Below are positions 11,063 through 23,200 of a stretch of DNA of 64,000 nt, piece after piece. Positions within the stretch are counted from its first letter, which is position 1. Each line of letters opens with the position of its first letter. The notes under the pieces are model-generated. The model was not told where the DNA came from. It saw only the letters and a program-made list of their open reading frames with translations, and did not search any database. The stretch covers positions 140,358 to 204,357 of the forward strand of contig JAOTOM010003967.1 of NCBI GenBank assembly GCA_034440615.1, read 5' to 3'. The stretch comes from Ashinkailepas kermadecensis (Eukaryota > Arthropoda > Thecostraca > Neolepadidae). The position numbers and the translations under genes are program-made.

Positions 11063-11306
11063 CAGGGGCGGATTCAGGAAATGTCAAGGCAGCTCATGTC
11101 CCGAGGGGTGCTACAGCAAAAGTGCCTGGAGGGGCCTTTTTACCTTCCGAAAAGCGGTCATGGCTGGCAAATACCACGCGCGAGGGGATGGGGGGTTTCA
11201 TTCAAACCTTCCCAGACAGGCGCCTTTTCCTGACCGAAGACCTAGCCACTCACCTTCCATGGGGGAGCACATGCCCCCTCCCTCGCCCTTGTATCCGCTC
11301 CTGCTT
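11063..11306. mobile_element. MITE-like element, about 244 bp, CAGGGGCGGAT ends
   Basis: It begins CAGGGGCGGATTCAGG and ends with the reverse complement of CAGGAGCGGATACAAG (13 of 16 positions match), so it has short terminal inverted repeats. It has no coding capacity. Related sequence lies at 12929-13042, which carries the same end and the internal phrase GGTCA(G/A)GAAAAGGCG in the opposite orientation, and probably at 36031-36417. I could not find a convincing target-site duplication, so the superfamily is not assigned. Confidence 0.6.
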
Positions 11307-12928
<1,622 letters not shown>

Positions 12929-13042
12929 CAGGAGCGGATACAAGAGGTGGAGGGATGCTCTCTTCCCATCCCCATGGGAAGATGGTGCCCCTCCGGTCAA
13001 GAAAAGGCGTCCTGTGAAGGCCCGAGTGCTCACCCCCTCGAT
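12929..13042. mobile_element. Truncated copy of the CAGGGGCGGAT MITE family
   Basis: It starts CAGGAGCGGATACAAG, the same terminal sequence as the right end of the 11063-11306 element, and then GGTCAAGAAAAGGCGTCCTG, matching that element's interior in reverse orientation. The other terminus is absent; the sequence runs into the truncated 5' side of LINE B. Confidence 0.55.
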
Positions 13043-13104
13043 TTATTTGTAGCCAAAGGCGCTCGAGGCTCCAGGTACTTCGGAAGAGACGGCCATCCGG
13101 ACAT

Positions 13105-14700
13105 GCAGCAGGACCTGATGGAATTTATGCTACGGTATTGCGGGAAGCTGAAAAGGAACTGGCAATTCCACTTAATATAATATTTTGTAGACCAGTTTCA
13201 CAAAATTAAATTCCAACAGATTGGGAAAGGGCAAATGTAGTTCCCATTTTCAAGAAAGGAGAAAGAGGGAAAGTTGAAAACTATAGGCCAGTAAGCCTCA
13301 CATCCCTAGTCTGCAAGGTACTCGAATCAATTATCAAGGATAGAATAGTTAGTTTTCTGGAAGGAAACAAATTGATTCAAGATACTCAACATGGGTTTAG
13401 AAAAGGGCGATCGTGTCTCACAAATCTCTTGGACTTTTTGAATTTTTCTACAGAACAATTTGTTCAGGGAAATCAGGTTGATGTAGCATATCTTGACTTT
13501 AGTAAGGCTTTTGACAAGGTACCCCATAAACGGTTAATGATGCAGCTTCAGGTCCATGGTATTGCAGGTAGCATCCTAAAATGGATAGAGTTGTGGCTTT
13601 CAGATAGACAGCAGAGAGTGATGCTAAATGGTACAAAGTCATCATGGCAAAATGTTCTTAGTGGAGTCCCCCGGGGGTCGGTACTGGGGCCACTATTGTT
13701 CATTATATATGTGAATAGCATTGAATGTGGCCTAAACAGTAAGGTTTTGAAATTTGCGGATGATTTGAAGATCTTTAGGGCAATAACAGGGCACAATGAA
13801 CAGGTTTTGCTGCAGAAAGACTTAGACGAGCTTGTGAAGTGGTCCGAAAAAGGGTAAATGAAGTTTAATTTTGATAAGTGCAAAGTCATGCATGTAGGTA
13901 GGCAGCATATGAAGGCTCCATACTTGATGGGTGGCTAAGTGCTATCTGTGACTCAGCAGGAGAAGGACTTAGGTGTTATTTTGAACACAAAATTGGGGGC
14001 ATCAGAACAGACCAAAGAAGCCAGGAAGAAGGCACTAAGAATGCTTGGGGCAATACAGAGGAACGTGTCATACAAAAGTGAGGAGGTCATCAGGAAGCTT
14101 TACTGTGCATATGTCAGGCCACATTTGGAATACTGTGTCCAAGCTTGGTCCCCTAGTTATGAGAAAGATTGTTGGCTTTTAGAGAGAGTACAAAATAGGG
14201 CAACAAATATGGTTAATGGTATAGGCAACCTGGCATATGAGGAAAGATTGAAGAAATTGAATATGTTTTCAATTAGATATAGAAGGCTGGGAGGAAATCT
14301 CATCGAGGTTTTTAAATTTGTTCATGGTCAGGAACAGGGATATCTCAGGGAAATGTTTGAATTTAACAGAAATGATGCAATTAGAGGTCATCAATTCAAA
14401 ATTAAAGTTAATCACAGCAGGACAAGGTTAAGGCAGTCTGTCTTCACCAACAGGGTAGTAGAACACTGGAACCAGCTGTCAGGAACCATTGTCAGTAGCA
14501 ACACACTGAACATCTTTAAAAACGGCATAGACAATCATTATAGGAATAGGGGGCTTGTTTTTCTGTATTCCAAGGAGGGTTGATCGACAGATTTGGTGGG
14601 CAACTGGTTCAGTGTCCAAAGTGCAACCAAGAAGGGCCCTTGTGGCTCATAGTTGCACTGATCTTTTATGTCTTTTATGTCTTTATGTCTCTATGTGCTG
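13105..14700 (+). pseudogene. LINE B: non-LTR retrotransposon RT, 5'-truncated
   Basis: The longest reverse-transcriptase relic here, from a CR1/L2-like non-LTR element by motif. In one frame from about 13111 it shows GPDGI (RT block 0), WERANVVPIFKKGE, NYRPVSLTSLVCKV, QHGFRKGRSCLTNLL, AYLDFSKAFDKVPH (first catalytic Asp, about 13485-13526), SGVPRGSVLGPLLF (about 13663-13704) and FADDLKIF (catalytic Asp pair, about 13753-13776). Further on come FNFDKCKVMHVGR, EKDLGVILN and the C-terminal phrases LYCAYVRPHLEYC and LLERVQNRA, ending in TGA at 14581-14583. Three in-frame TAA stops (13207, 13855, 13936) make it inactive, but no frameshift is seen, so it is younger than LINE A. The endonuclease and 5' part are missing, which is normal for truncated LINE copies. 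It ends in a short tandem tail near 14698. Confidence 0.93.
14655..14698 (+). repeat. Microsatellite tail of LINE B, TTTATGTC-type
   Basis: TTTTATGTC/TTTATGTC is repeated about four times, some 80 bases after the RT stop codon. Short tandem tails instead of poly-A are usual for CR1/L2-type elements, so this probably marks the 3' end. Confidence 0.65.
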
Positions 14701-15283
14701 CTCCCATGGCAATTCCTGGATCCGCGCCTGTCCTCCATGTTGAATTTCCCACCCAATGCTCTCCAGGTTTAACATCGAACCTCGTGGAGTTGCTTCTTGT
14801 CTGGGAGTCTTATAACTGTTGCATGATCCCGGCACCCTACCAATCGATTATCTTTCTCTTGAGAGATATCGACTATCTCTCTACCTTTTCCAATCGATTA
14901 CATTGAGCTTTGCTGGTACCCAGCAGCGTGTGCAGTACGTAGTCGTCAGCAACGCCTAAGACTTGTTCAATGCTTGCGACAAGATATTTTCAGCACCGGT
15001 CAGCATCTTCACGTCACGAGAAAGCCGTCATGCTCCTCAGACGTTCGCTATGCTTTGGACGTCGCGACGTTCGGACATTCGAACAATCGGCGTTCTGACG
15101 TTCGGAAGTTTGCTATGCTTACCCTGCCCTATTTTAACACACAATCAATGGAGAAAACATGGTGCCACCGTTTGTTTACGGCAGAAGTGCCATCCATCGA
15201 CCAATCAGCCCATCAGCGCATATCGAACAACAGCAACCCTCAAACATTCCCCATCAGAATAACCCCTCAGACAAGCCACCGAT
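14701..15283. other. Intergenic sequence, no gene recognised
   Basis: No recognisable motif; a GACGTTCGGA-type phrase recurs irregularly near 15040-15110. Confidence 0.6.
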
Positions 15284-15421
15284 GGCGTCACGGCCAGACC
15301 TGTCCGCCAGCGGCAGGCTTGGTCCAGATGACGTCACGGCCAGACCTGTCCGCCAGCGGCAGGCTTGGTCCAGATGACGTCACGGCCAGACATGTCCGCC
15401 AGGGGCAGGTTTGGTCCAGAT
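15284..15421. repeat. Minisatellite, 46-bp unit, 3 copies
   Basis: The unit begins GACGTCACGGCCAGACCTGT and ends in CTTGGTCCAGAT; three near-identical copies head to tail. Confidence 0.95.
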
Positions 15422-15593
15422 GTGTCGAGGTGAGCCACACCGGTTTACGTCGAAGTCGCGCCGCCAAGCGTGTCCCCGTCCCCCGAGGCGGCCGTCGGCA
15501 GCCTTGGTCTAGTGGTGCCAACTGTGACGCGGTGCGGCTCACGGAGTGGCGCGGGTGTAGTGTAATGGCCACGCTCGGCTGACCACGAGCAGA

Positions 15594-15672
15594 CCGAGCG
15601 GCTGACGAGCGGCTGACGAGCGGCTGATGAGAGGCTGAGGAGAGGCTGACGAGCAGCTGACGAGCGGCCGAG
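15594..15672. repeat. Short tandem repeat, 11-bp GAGCGGCTGAC
   Basis: About seven copies with point variants (GAGAGGCTGAG, GAGCAGCTGAC). Confidence 0.9.
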
Positions 15673-16805
15673 GAGCTGAGGTCGTTGGAGGTCAGCTGAC
15701 CGCTGTGTCTGTTCCGCGTCGAACCCGGCTCGAGGTCGACCGGCGGAGGTTGGGGCGGCGGTGGGCGATTGTTGGACGCGAGCGCTCCGCTTCGTCTTCA
15801 CAGACTGACAAATATCGGCGGAAGAGCATCAGCAAAGTTTTGCTGTTGCGATTTGCGAAGTGCTAAGATGTGCTGCCAAAATGAAGAGTCGGTGTTGCCA
15901 GGCACGGCGAGCAATGCACATCTGGGAAGATGGTTGATATTGTAGCTTCAGAAGCCGGTGATGCGCATTCGTTGCTCATGATGTGTGGCCGATAAGGATT
16001 GCAGTGAAGGATGCAAAAGGCGCCAAGGTTTGGTGAAGCTCACATGAAAGTTGGGGTGCGGTGGCACAACAAAAGCGCGCTCAATTTCGACATTTTTTCC
16101 ATTGTGCCTGTGGCAGTGTCCAAAAATATGGATTAAAATCGTACAAAAGCCGCCAAAAAACTTCATGTGTGGTAGTATCGATTACGCACCAACTTTCGGA
16201 CAACTGTAATTCCCAAAGTGTATGCTATTCGCGTTACTTGTGATAATGTATGTAGACCAGCTGGTGATACGGCCCCTTCTTCAGGTACACCACCTTTTTG
16301 TTTCCCCTGTCCAGGTAACAATTTGCCCATTCTACGTTCTGCCCTGTCTCCTGAGACAAAGTTCGCGTGCATTGCGATGTACATACACGTAGTCCAAACA
16401 GTCCGAGTACATCTCAGTGATCACATCCACGAACATGGGTATCAGTTGAGAAAAGGAATCAAACAAATCAAGAGAAAGTTCAGAAAAATAGCGACGACTA
16501 AAACATATAGGGAAGACAGGTAAGGCTGTGAAGTACAAGGGACAAGATAATGGAGTCAAGAATAGAGGAATGTTAAAGAATTTAGAGAACATATAAAATG
16601 AACATGGGGAACATAGTGCGAATATAGAGTGTCGAGCAAGAATACAGAGAGTATGGAGTGTGAATACTGATATAGAAATGTAGTACGAATACAGGGTAAT
16701 AGAGTAAGAATACAGAAAAGATAAATTAGCAGAGCCAAGGATAAATTTAGCAACGGAAAGACCGTCGACCAACAACATACACCTACCGCAAAATGTCAAT
16801 CAACA
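15673..16805. other. Intergenic sequence, purine-rich toward the end
   Basis: No gene recognised. From about 16490 to 16740 the plus strand is purine-rich with a loose GAATACAGAG-like repetition; this keeps a 155-codon minus frame open by composition alone. Confidence 0.55.
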
Positions 16806-16810
16806 CCTAG

Positions 16811-16962
16811 CCATTACTATGTCACCTGATCATTACTATGTCACCTGACCATTACTATGTGACCTGACCATTACTATGTGACCTGACCATTACTATGTCA
16901 CCTGACCATTACTATGTCACCTGAGCATTGCTATGTCACCTGATCATTACTGATAACTGATC
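16811..16962. repeat. Minisatellite, 19-bp unit, 8 copies
   Basis: The unit is CATTACTATGTCACCTGAC with GTGACC/GTCACC variants. Confidence 0.97.
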
Positions 16963-16984
16963 GGCGATATAACACACACACACT

Positions 16985-19733
16985 GCTTTTGTCACATCTG
17001 CTCAGACCACACCCCGTGGCCTGCTGTCACATCTGCTCACAACACACCCTGTGGCCTGCTGTCACATCTGCTCACAACACACCCTGTGGCCTGCTGTCAC
17101 ATCTGCTCACAACACACCCTGTGGCCTGCTGTCACGTCTGCTCACAACACACCCCGTGGCCTGCCCCTCACATCTGCTCACAACACACCCTGTGGCCTGC
17201 TGTCACATCTGCTCACAACACACCCTGTGGCCTGCTGTCACATCTGCTCACAACACACCCTGTGGCCTGCTGTCACATCTGCTCACAACACACCCTGTGG
17301 CCTGCTGTCACATCTGCTCACAACACACCCTGTGGCCTGCTGTCACATCTGCTCACAACACACCCTGTGGCCTGCTGTCACATCTGCTCACAACACACCC
17401 TGTGGCCTGCTGTCACATCTGCTCACAACACACCCTGTGGCCTGCTGTCACATCTGCTCACAACACACCCCGTGGTCTGCTGTCACATCTGCTCACAACA
17501 CACCCCGTGGCCTGCCCCTCACATCTGCTCACAACACACCCTGTGGCCTGCTGTCACATCTGCTCACAACACACCCTGTGGTCTGCTGTCACGTCTGCTC
17601 ACAACACACCCCGTGGCCTGCCCCTCACATCTGCTCACAACACACCCTGTAGCCTGCTGTCACATCTGCTCACAACACACCCTGTGGCCTGCTGTGACAT
17701 CTGCTCACAACACACCCTGTGGCCTGCTGTCACATCTGCTCACAACACACCCCGTGGTCTGCTGTCACATCTGCTCACAACACACCCCGTGGCCTGCCCC
17801 TCACATCTGCTCACAACACACCCTGTGGCCTGCTGTCACATCTGCTCACAACACACCCTGTGGCCTGCTGTCACATCTGCTCACAACACACCCTGTGGCC
17901 TGCTGTCACGTCTGCTCACAACACACCCTGTGGCCTGCTGTCACATCTGCTCACAACACACCCCGTGGCCTGCCCCTCACATCTGCTCACAACACACCCC
18001 GTGGCCTGCTGTCACATCTGCTCACAACACACCCTGTGGCCTGTTGTCACGTCTGCTCACAACCACCCCGTGGCCTGCTGTCACATCTGCTCACAACACA
18101 CCCCGTGGCCTGCTGTCACATCTGCTCACAACACACCCCGTGGTCTGCTGTCACGTCTGCTCACAACACACCCCGTGGCCTGCTGTCACATCTGCTCACA
18201 ACACACCCTGTGGCCTGCTGTCACGTCTGCTCACAACACACCCTGTGGCCTGCTGTCACATCTGCTCACAACACACCCCGTGGCCTGCTGTCACATCTGC
18301 TCACAACACACCCCGTGGTCTGCTGTCACGTCTGCTCACAACACACCCCGTGGCCTGCTGTCACGTCTGCTCACAACACACCCCGTGGCCTGCTGTCACA
18401 TCTGCTCACAACACACCCTGTGGCCTGCTGTCACATCTGCTCACAGCACACCCCGTGGCCTGCTGTCACATCTGCTCACAACACACCCTGTGGCCTGCTG
18501 TCACATCTGCTCACAACACACCCTGTGGCCTGCTGTCACATCTGCTCACAACACAACCTGTGGCCTGCTGTCACATCTGCTCACAACACACCCTGTGGCC
18601 TGCTGTCACGTCTGCTCACAGCACACCCCGTGGCCTGCTGTCACATCTGCTCACAACACACCCTGTGGCCTGCTGTCACGTCTGCTCACAACACACCCTG
18701 TGGCCTGCCCCTCACGTCTGCTCACAACACACCCTGGAGCCTGCCCCTCACGTCTGCTCACAACACACCCTGTGGCCTGCTGTCACATCTGCTCACAACA
18801 CACCCCGTGGCCTGCTGTCACATCTGCTCACAACACACCCTGTGGCCTGTTGTCACGTCTGCTCACAACCACCCCGTGGCCTGCTGTCACATCTGCTCAC
18901 AACACACCCTGTGGCCTGCTGTCACATCTGCTCACAACACACCCTGTGGCCTGCTGTCACGTCTGCTCACAACACAACCTGTGGCCTGCTGTCACATCTG
19001 CTCACAACACACCCTGTGGCCTGCTGTCACGTCTGCTCACAGCACACCCCGTGGCCTGCCCCTCACATCTGCTCACAACACACCCTGTGGCCTGCTGTCA
19101 CATCTGCTCGCAACACAACCTGTGGCCTGCTGTCACATCTGCTCACAACACACCCTGTGGCCTGCTGTCACATCTGCTCACAACACAACCTGTGGCCTGC
19201 TGTCACATCTGTTCACAACAACACACCCTGTGGCCTGCTGTCACATCTGCTCACAACACACCCTGTAGCCTGCTGTCACATCTGCTCACAACACAACCTG
19301 TAGCCTGCTGTCACATCTGCTCACAACACACCCTGTGGCCTGCTGTCACATCTGCTCACAACACACCCTGTGGCCTGCTGTCACATCTGCTCACAACACA
19401 ACCTGTGGCCTGCTGTCACATCTGCTCACAACACACCCTGTGGCCTGCTGTCACATCTGCTCACAACACAACCTGTGGCCTGCTGTCACATCTGCTCACA
19501 ACAACACACCCTGTGGCCTGCTGTGACATCTGCTCACAACACACCCTGTGGCCTGCTGTCACATCTGCTCACAACACACCCTGTGGCCTGCTGTCACATC
19601 TGCGCACAACACACCCCGTGGCCTGCTGTCACATCTGCTCACAACACACCCTGTGGCCTGCTGTCACATCTGCTCACAACACACCCCGTGGCCTGCTGTC
19701 ACGTCTGCTCACAACACACCCCGTGGCCTGCCG
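16985..19733. repeat. Large minisatellite, 35-bp unit, about 78 copies
   Basis: The core is CACATCTGCTCACAACACAC followed by CCTGTGGCCTGCTGT. Common variants are CCCCGTGG, GTGGTCTG, CACGTCTG, a +1 form with GCCCCTCAC, and AACCTGTGG in the distal third. Variants recur at multiples of the unit: the GTGGTCTG variant at 17471 and 17753, and an AACAAC insertion at 19214 and 19497, both about 8 units apart. The unit is not a multiple of 3 and lacks stops, so three plus frames run open for 680-760 codons with the same 35-residue period. They are artefacts, not proteins. Confidence 0.98.
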
Positions 19734-21405
19734 TCTAGCCGTGCAGATGTCAGGGCAGCTGATTAACGTTTGACAACGTGCCGGAAGTGTTCATGCACGC
19801 CAAATTGCGCAGGGTCGTGGCTGGAAATCCAGGTTAGCCCCGGCGCGGGAAGTAAAACGCATGTCGCAGCTGCGCTGCTGCAATCTTCACGTGCTAAATT
19901 AATCCACAGACCTTCGGGTAATCCACGGCTTGTGCATGGTTATGGAGAAACGTCGGTTTCTAAGCGATTATCAGCGTCCATTGTTGTTCGGATACATTGT
20001 TATATATAAATAGTTTCCAGATAGTTGCAGGGTAATATATTTCGGTGCTGGATAATTTCAATTGCACGCAATTGTGGAGGCTGATTTCCGTACAGTCATA
20101 ACACTGCAAATACATAGCACTGTATATCTATTAAACCTATCTATCAAGCCAGTTGATTCACGAGGAAAAACCTGCCACCAGTCCAAGTGCTAACGTGTGG
20201 CGATGGACATGAACATATGCTCTGTCATGCCCCGGTCATGCCCCGGTCATGCCTCGGTCATGCCCCGGTCATGCTGAAATTGTATATTCTGATCTTTTTT
20301 CAAGGCTATTCCACAGCCTTGCCTGGTCTATGTTTATAAAACTGGTTTTCGCTATGTTGCGGAGTGCTTTGTTTTGATTTCCGGGGGATGCAATATCTTG
20401 TAGCCTGCGGGAACCATATGACTATGCGAATTATGAACTGGCTGGCGTGTGTGCTTCATTGGAAGTTAAACTTGCAGCTTGGTCCGCTCAGAGTACACAC
20501 GAGGATGAGAGCTTCCCGATCGGAGAACGGCCACAGGGAGAGAGGGTAGGAGGGATGTCAGGTGAGGCAAGTGGAAATATATGGGAATGGTAAGTGAGCA
20601 GTGTTCTTAACTTCCTTGTTGGTGGCGTTATTGACCCAGAAAATCCGAGTGGAACGCGTCAGGAAACTCACCGAACCGATCTCCTTTCTCTGAGATGCTT
20701 CAAGGTAACATCGCCTGGCACTGGCCGACTCTTGGGCAGGGGCGGGGGGAGGAGGGCGAGGCGGAGGCGGACACTTGCTCCGAACAGCCATGGTCGGCTG
20801 AAGGTCGACTGGCAGATTAACTCACGTCCTTCACGGCTGGACCGTAGCGTAACCGTGAGAGAGCTTCATTAGCCACGCACTTGCGCGCTATCAGCTCGGC
20901 GGTGCTTCCGACATGGCTGGCTTACGTACAGTTCTATAATTGTCCTAGGTCGAAGGTCACGCAGGTTGCCAGGCCGGCGCCGGCGGTGACCATTCATGCG
21001 TGACGGGGTCACTGGCCGTGACTTCGCGGCGCGTTTCCCGGCGAGCATTGGCGCCAAACGGAGCTCGTTATGGCGGGGAGCGGAGATATGAGCTCTGATC
21101 ATGCTCCCAGTCGGATATGGTCAGCGATCTTTGCATAAGTTTGCATAGCATACGGCACATAGCTCAAGTGGCCAATGACATCGACGAGGGAAAGTGAAGA
21201 GCCAAGGTCTTGCTATTTATCCAATAACTTACCACCAGTAGATACGCCGATCAGTGGCGACGGGGGAGGGGGAGGGATAGTCAGAGCCGGAGCGACCATT
21301 CCTGATGGAAGTGACACAATCATCGAGAAGGAAACTTGCTCCCCATGAGCTTCCTAACGGAAGGCAATCGCGACAAGGAAGCTTCTCGAAAAGAATCAGT
21401 ATGTA
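19734..21405. other. Intergenic sequence, no gene recognised
   Basis: No protein motif recognised on either strand. A small tandem repeat lies at 20222-20274. Around 20730-21080 the sequence is GC-rich. Confidence 0.6.
20222..20274. repeat. Short tandem repeat, 11-bp GTCATGCCCCG, 5 copies
   Basis: Five head-to-tail copies with one T variant. Confidence 0.95.
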
Positions 21406-21520
21406 ATATTGATTGAAACGTAACATAATTGCTCGCTGTTACAGAAAATGTGCAAACTCCAAGTAACAAACTAAAGTGTGAGGCCAGTTTCTCAGACCAA
21501 ATAGGACGACTGATTCCTCA
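21406..21520 (+). repeat. Left 115-bp inverted repeat arm
   Basis: It pairs with 23086-23200 in inverted orientation with 8 differences. Internal phrase: TTGCTCGCTGTTACAGAAAA. Confidence 0.9.
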
Positions 21521-21525
21521 TATAC

Positions 21526-21842
21526 AGTACAATCATAATGCAATACAATCATAATACAATACAATCATAATACAATACAACCATAATACAATACAATCAT
21601 AATACAATACAATCATAATGCAATACAATCATAATACAATACAATCATAATACAATACAATCATAATACAATACAATCATAATACAATACAATCATAATA
21701 CAATACAATCATAATGCAACACAATCATAATACAGTACAATCATAATACAATGCAATCATAATACAATACAATCATAATACAATACAATCGTAATACAAT
21801 ACAATCATAATACAATACAATCATAATACAATACAATCATAC
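21526..21842. repeat. Minisatellite, 16-bp unit, about 20 copies
   Basis: The unit ACAATCATAATACAAT is AT-rich, with occasional G or C changes. It begins within a few bases of the inner end of the left inverted arm. Confidence 0.97.
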
Positions 21843-22906
21843 TGTATTCAGCAGCATCCTTGTCCTATGTGTCCATAGTTAGCCCCCCCCCCGTGCTGCG
21901 CCATACTGGGGTACACTTCCATGCTCCCTTTTGTCTAAGCGGCTAAGTGTACACGAGTATGAAAAGCAGTGTGGGGAGCCAAGCATGCACGAATGCTTAG
22001 CTGGCGACTTTCATCATCTTTTGCTTCCATGCAAAACATATACCCCGCGTATATTGGTTGTTCCATGATTCCATGATTGTTCCAGCCCAGCACTAGCCTA
22101 GTTTTTCACCGTTGCTCCGATGTTGTTTGCGCTGTTGGCGGTCCGCCTGGCATTATTTATTCGTCACGCAAGACCACGAAGTGGGCAATGCGTGAGGTTT
22201 TCGCAACAGCATGGCAGGAGCAAGTGTGTGACCTTGACCCGACCGGTGGCGCCACGCCGCGTCGATATTGGCATTTTCATTGTGCCCGTTGCAGCGAACC
22301 TCCCAGCCCGCTGGTTTCATGTGAAGGCTGGAAGACCCATGTGATCGTCCATTGTACCCTGGGTGAGTCCTTCCTACTTCTGACGAGGCGAGTCAGCTGG
22401 GTTGTGGCCGACCAACACCACCGAAGCCGTCCGGCAGGAATCGTGTCTTGGCGTAAATAAGCCGGTTTTTTCAGAATGCACGCAAATTAACGACTGGTAG
22501 TCATGTCCATAGACGTAGCAAAATGTCACCGAATGAATACAAAGATAGGTATTATCCTCAAGCTAATATTGATGGTTCTATCAGGTTTTCAGCTACGCAG
22601 GCAATAGTACGGCTAACACGGGACCGTAATGGATGATGACTTCATTTTAATTCACAGAAATCTAAAAATACTCTTGCGTATTTGGGCACAATCCTCCAGC
22701 TTCTGCTTATCTATGCCATAATTTATTTCCTTGGACGCACTATATTCAACAATGCACATATCAACCAGACAAACAGGAGAATGCACCCGGTCCAGAGAGC
22801 GTATTCTGAAATGTCGATTCCCTCCAATGCAATTGACGCTCTTCAACAGTTAGATGATAATTCGAGGCTCGCTTTCATTGCCGCACAACGGCGGGTGAAC
22901 GGCTTG

Positions 22907-23079
22907 CGGTCCGGTAATGCATGCGCTGCTGCTCACGGATTCCTTGCTCCTCAGTTATTTGGTGCGGGGTTAACGACTTATGGTCAGGTAATGCATAGTA
23001 TGCTGCTCATTGATCCCTAGATGGTGTGGTGCCAGTGTCAATTGCTTCTCAGTTATTTGGTGCGATATTAACGACTGGC
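22907..23079. repeat. Imperfect direct duplication, roughly 75-95 bp, 2 copies
   Basis: GGTCCGGTAATGCAT through TTAACGACTTA (22907-22980) is repeated as GGTCAGGTAATGCAT through TTAACGACTGG (about 22983-23078), the second copy carrying about 20 extra bases. TTAACGACTGG also occurs once at about 22488. It abuts the right inverted arm. Confidence 0.75.
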
Positions 23080-23085
23080 ACGTTT

Positions 23086-23200
23086 TGAGGAATCAGTGGT
23101 TCTATTTGGTTTTAGAAACTGGCCTCACACTTTAGTTTGTTGCTTGGAGTGTGCACATTTTCTGTAACAGCGAGCAATAATGTTACGTTCCAATCAATAT
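23086..23200 (-). repeat. Right 115-bp inverted repeat arm
   Basis: Reverse complement of 21406-21520 with 8 differences; outer end CAATCAATAT. Confidence 0.9.

Larger units (their letters stand above)
21406..23200. mobile_element. 1.8-kb segment bounded by 115-bp inverted repeats
   Basis: The first and last 115 bases are reverse complements with 8 mismatches and no gap by my hand alignment (about 93%). Homology stops abruptly at both outer edges (outer end ATATTGATTG) and both inner edges. This fits a non-autonomous DNA transposon with long terminal inverted repeats, or two copies of one short element in opposite orientation. I see no clear target duplication. The interior holds a 16-bp minisatellite next to the left arm, about 850 bp of unrecognised sequence and a 90-bp imperfect duplication next to the right arm. 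One 112-codon plus frame (22682-23020) starts with a hydrophobic stretch (LQLLLIYAIIYFLG) but resembles no transposase I know. Confidence 0.65.

Noticed and set aside
16332..16799. 155-codon minus frame, Leu/Phe/Ser/Tyr-rich, membrane-like
   Set aside because: The plus strand is purine-rich and mildly repetitive here, which by itself gives hydrophobic residues on the minus strand; no recognisable domain.
16989..19773. Three overlapping plus frames of 684-759 codons (His/Cys/Leu-rich)
   Set aside because: They are the same 35-residue pattern read in three frames of a 35-bp array whose unit lacks stops; no real protein would be open in all three frames.
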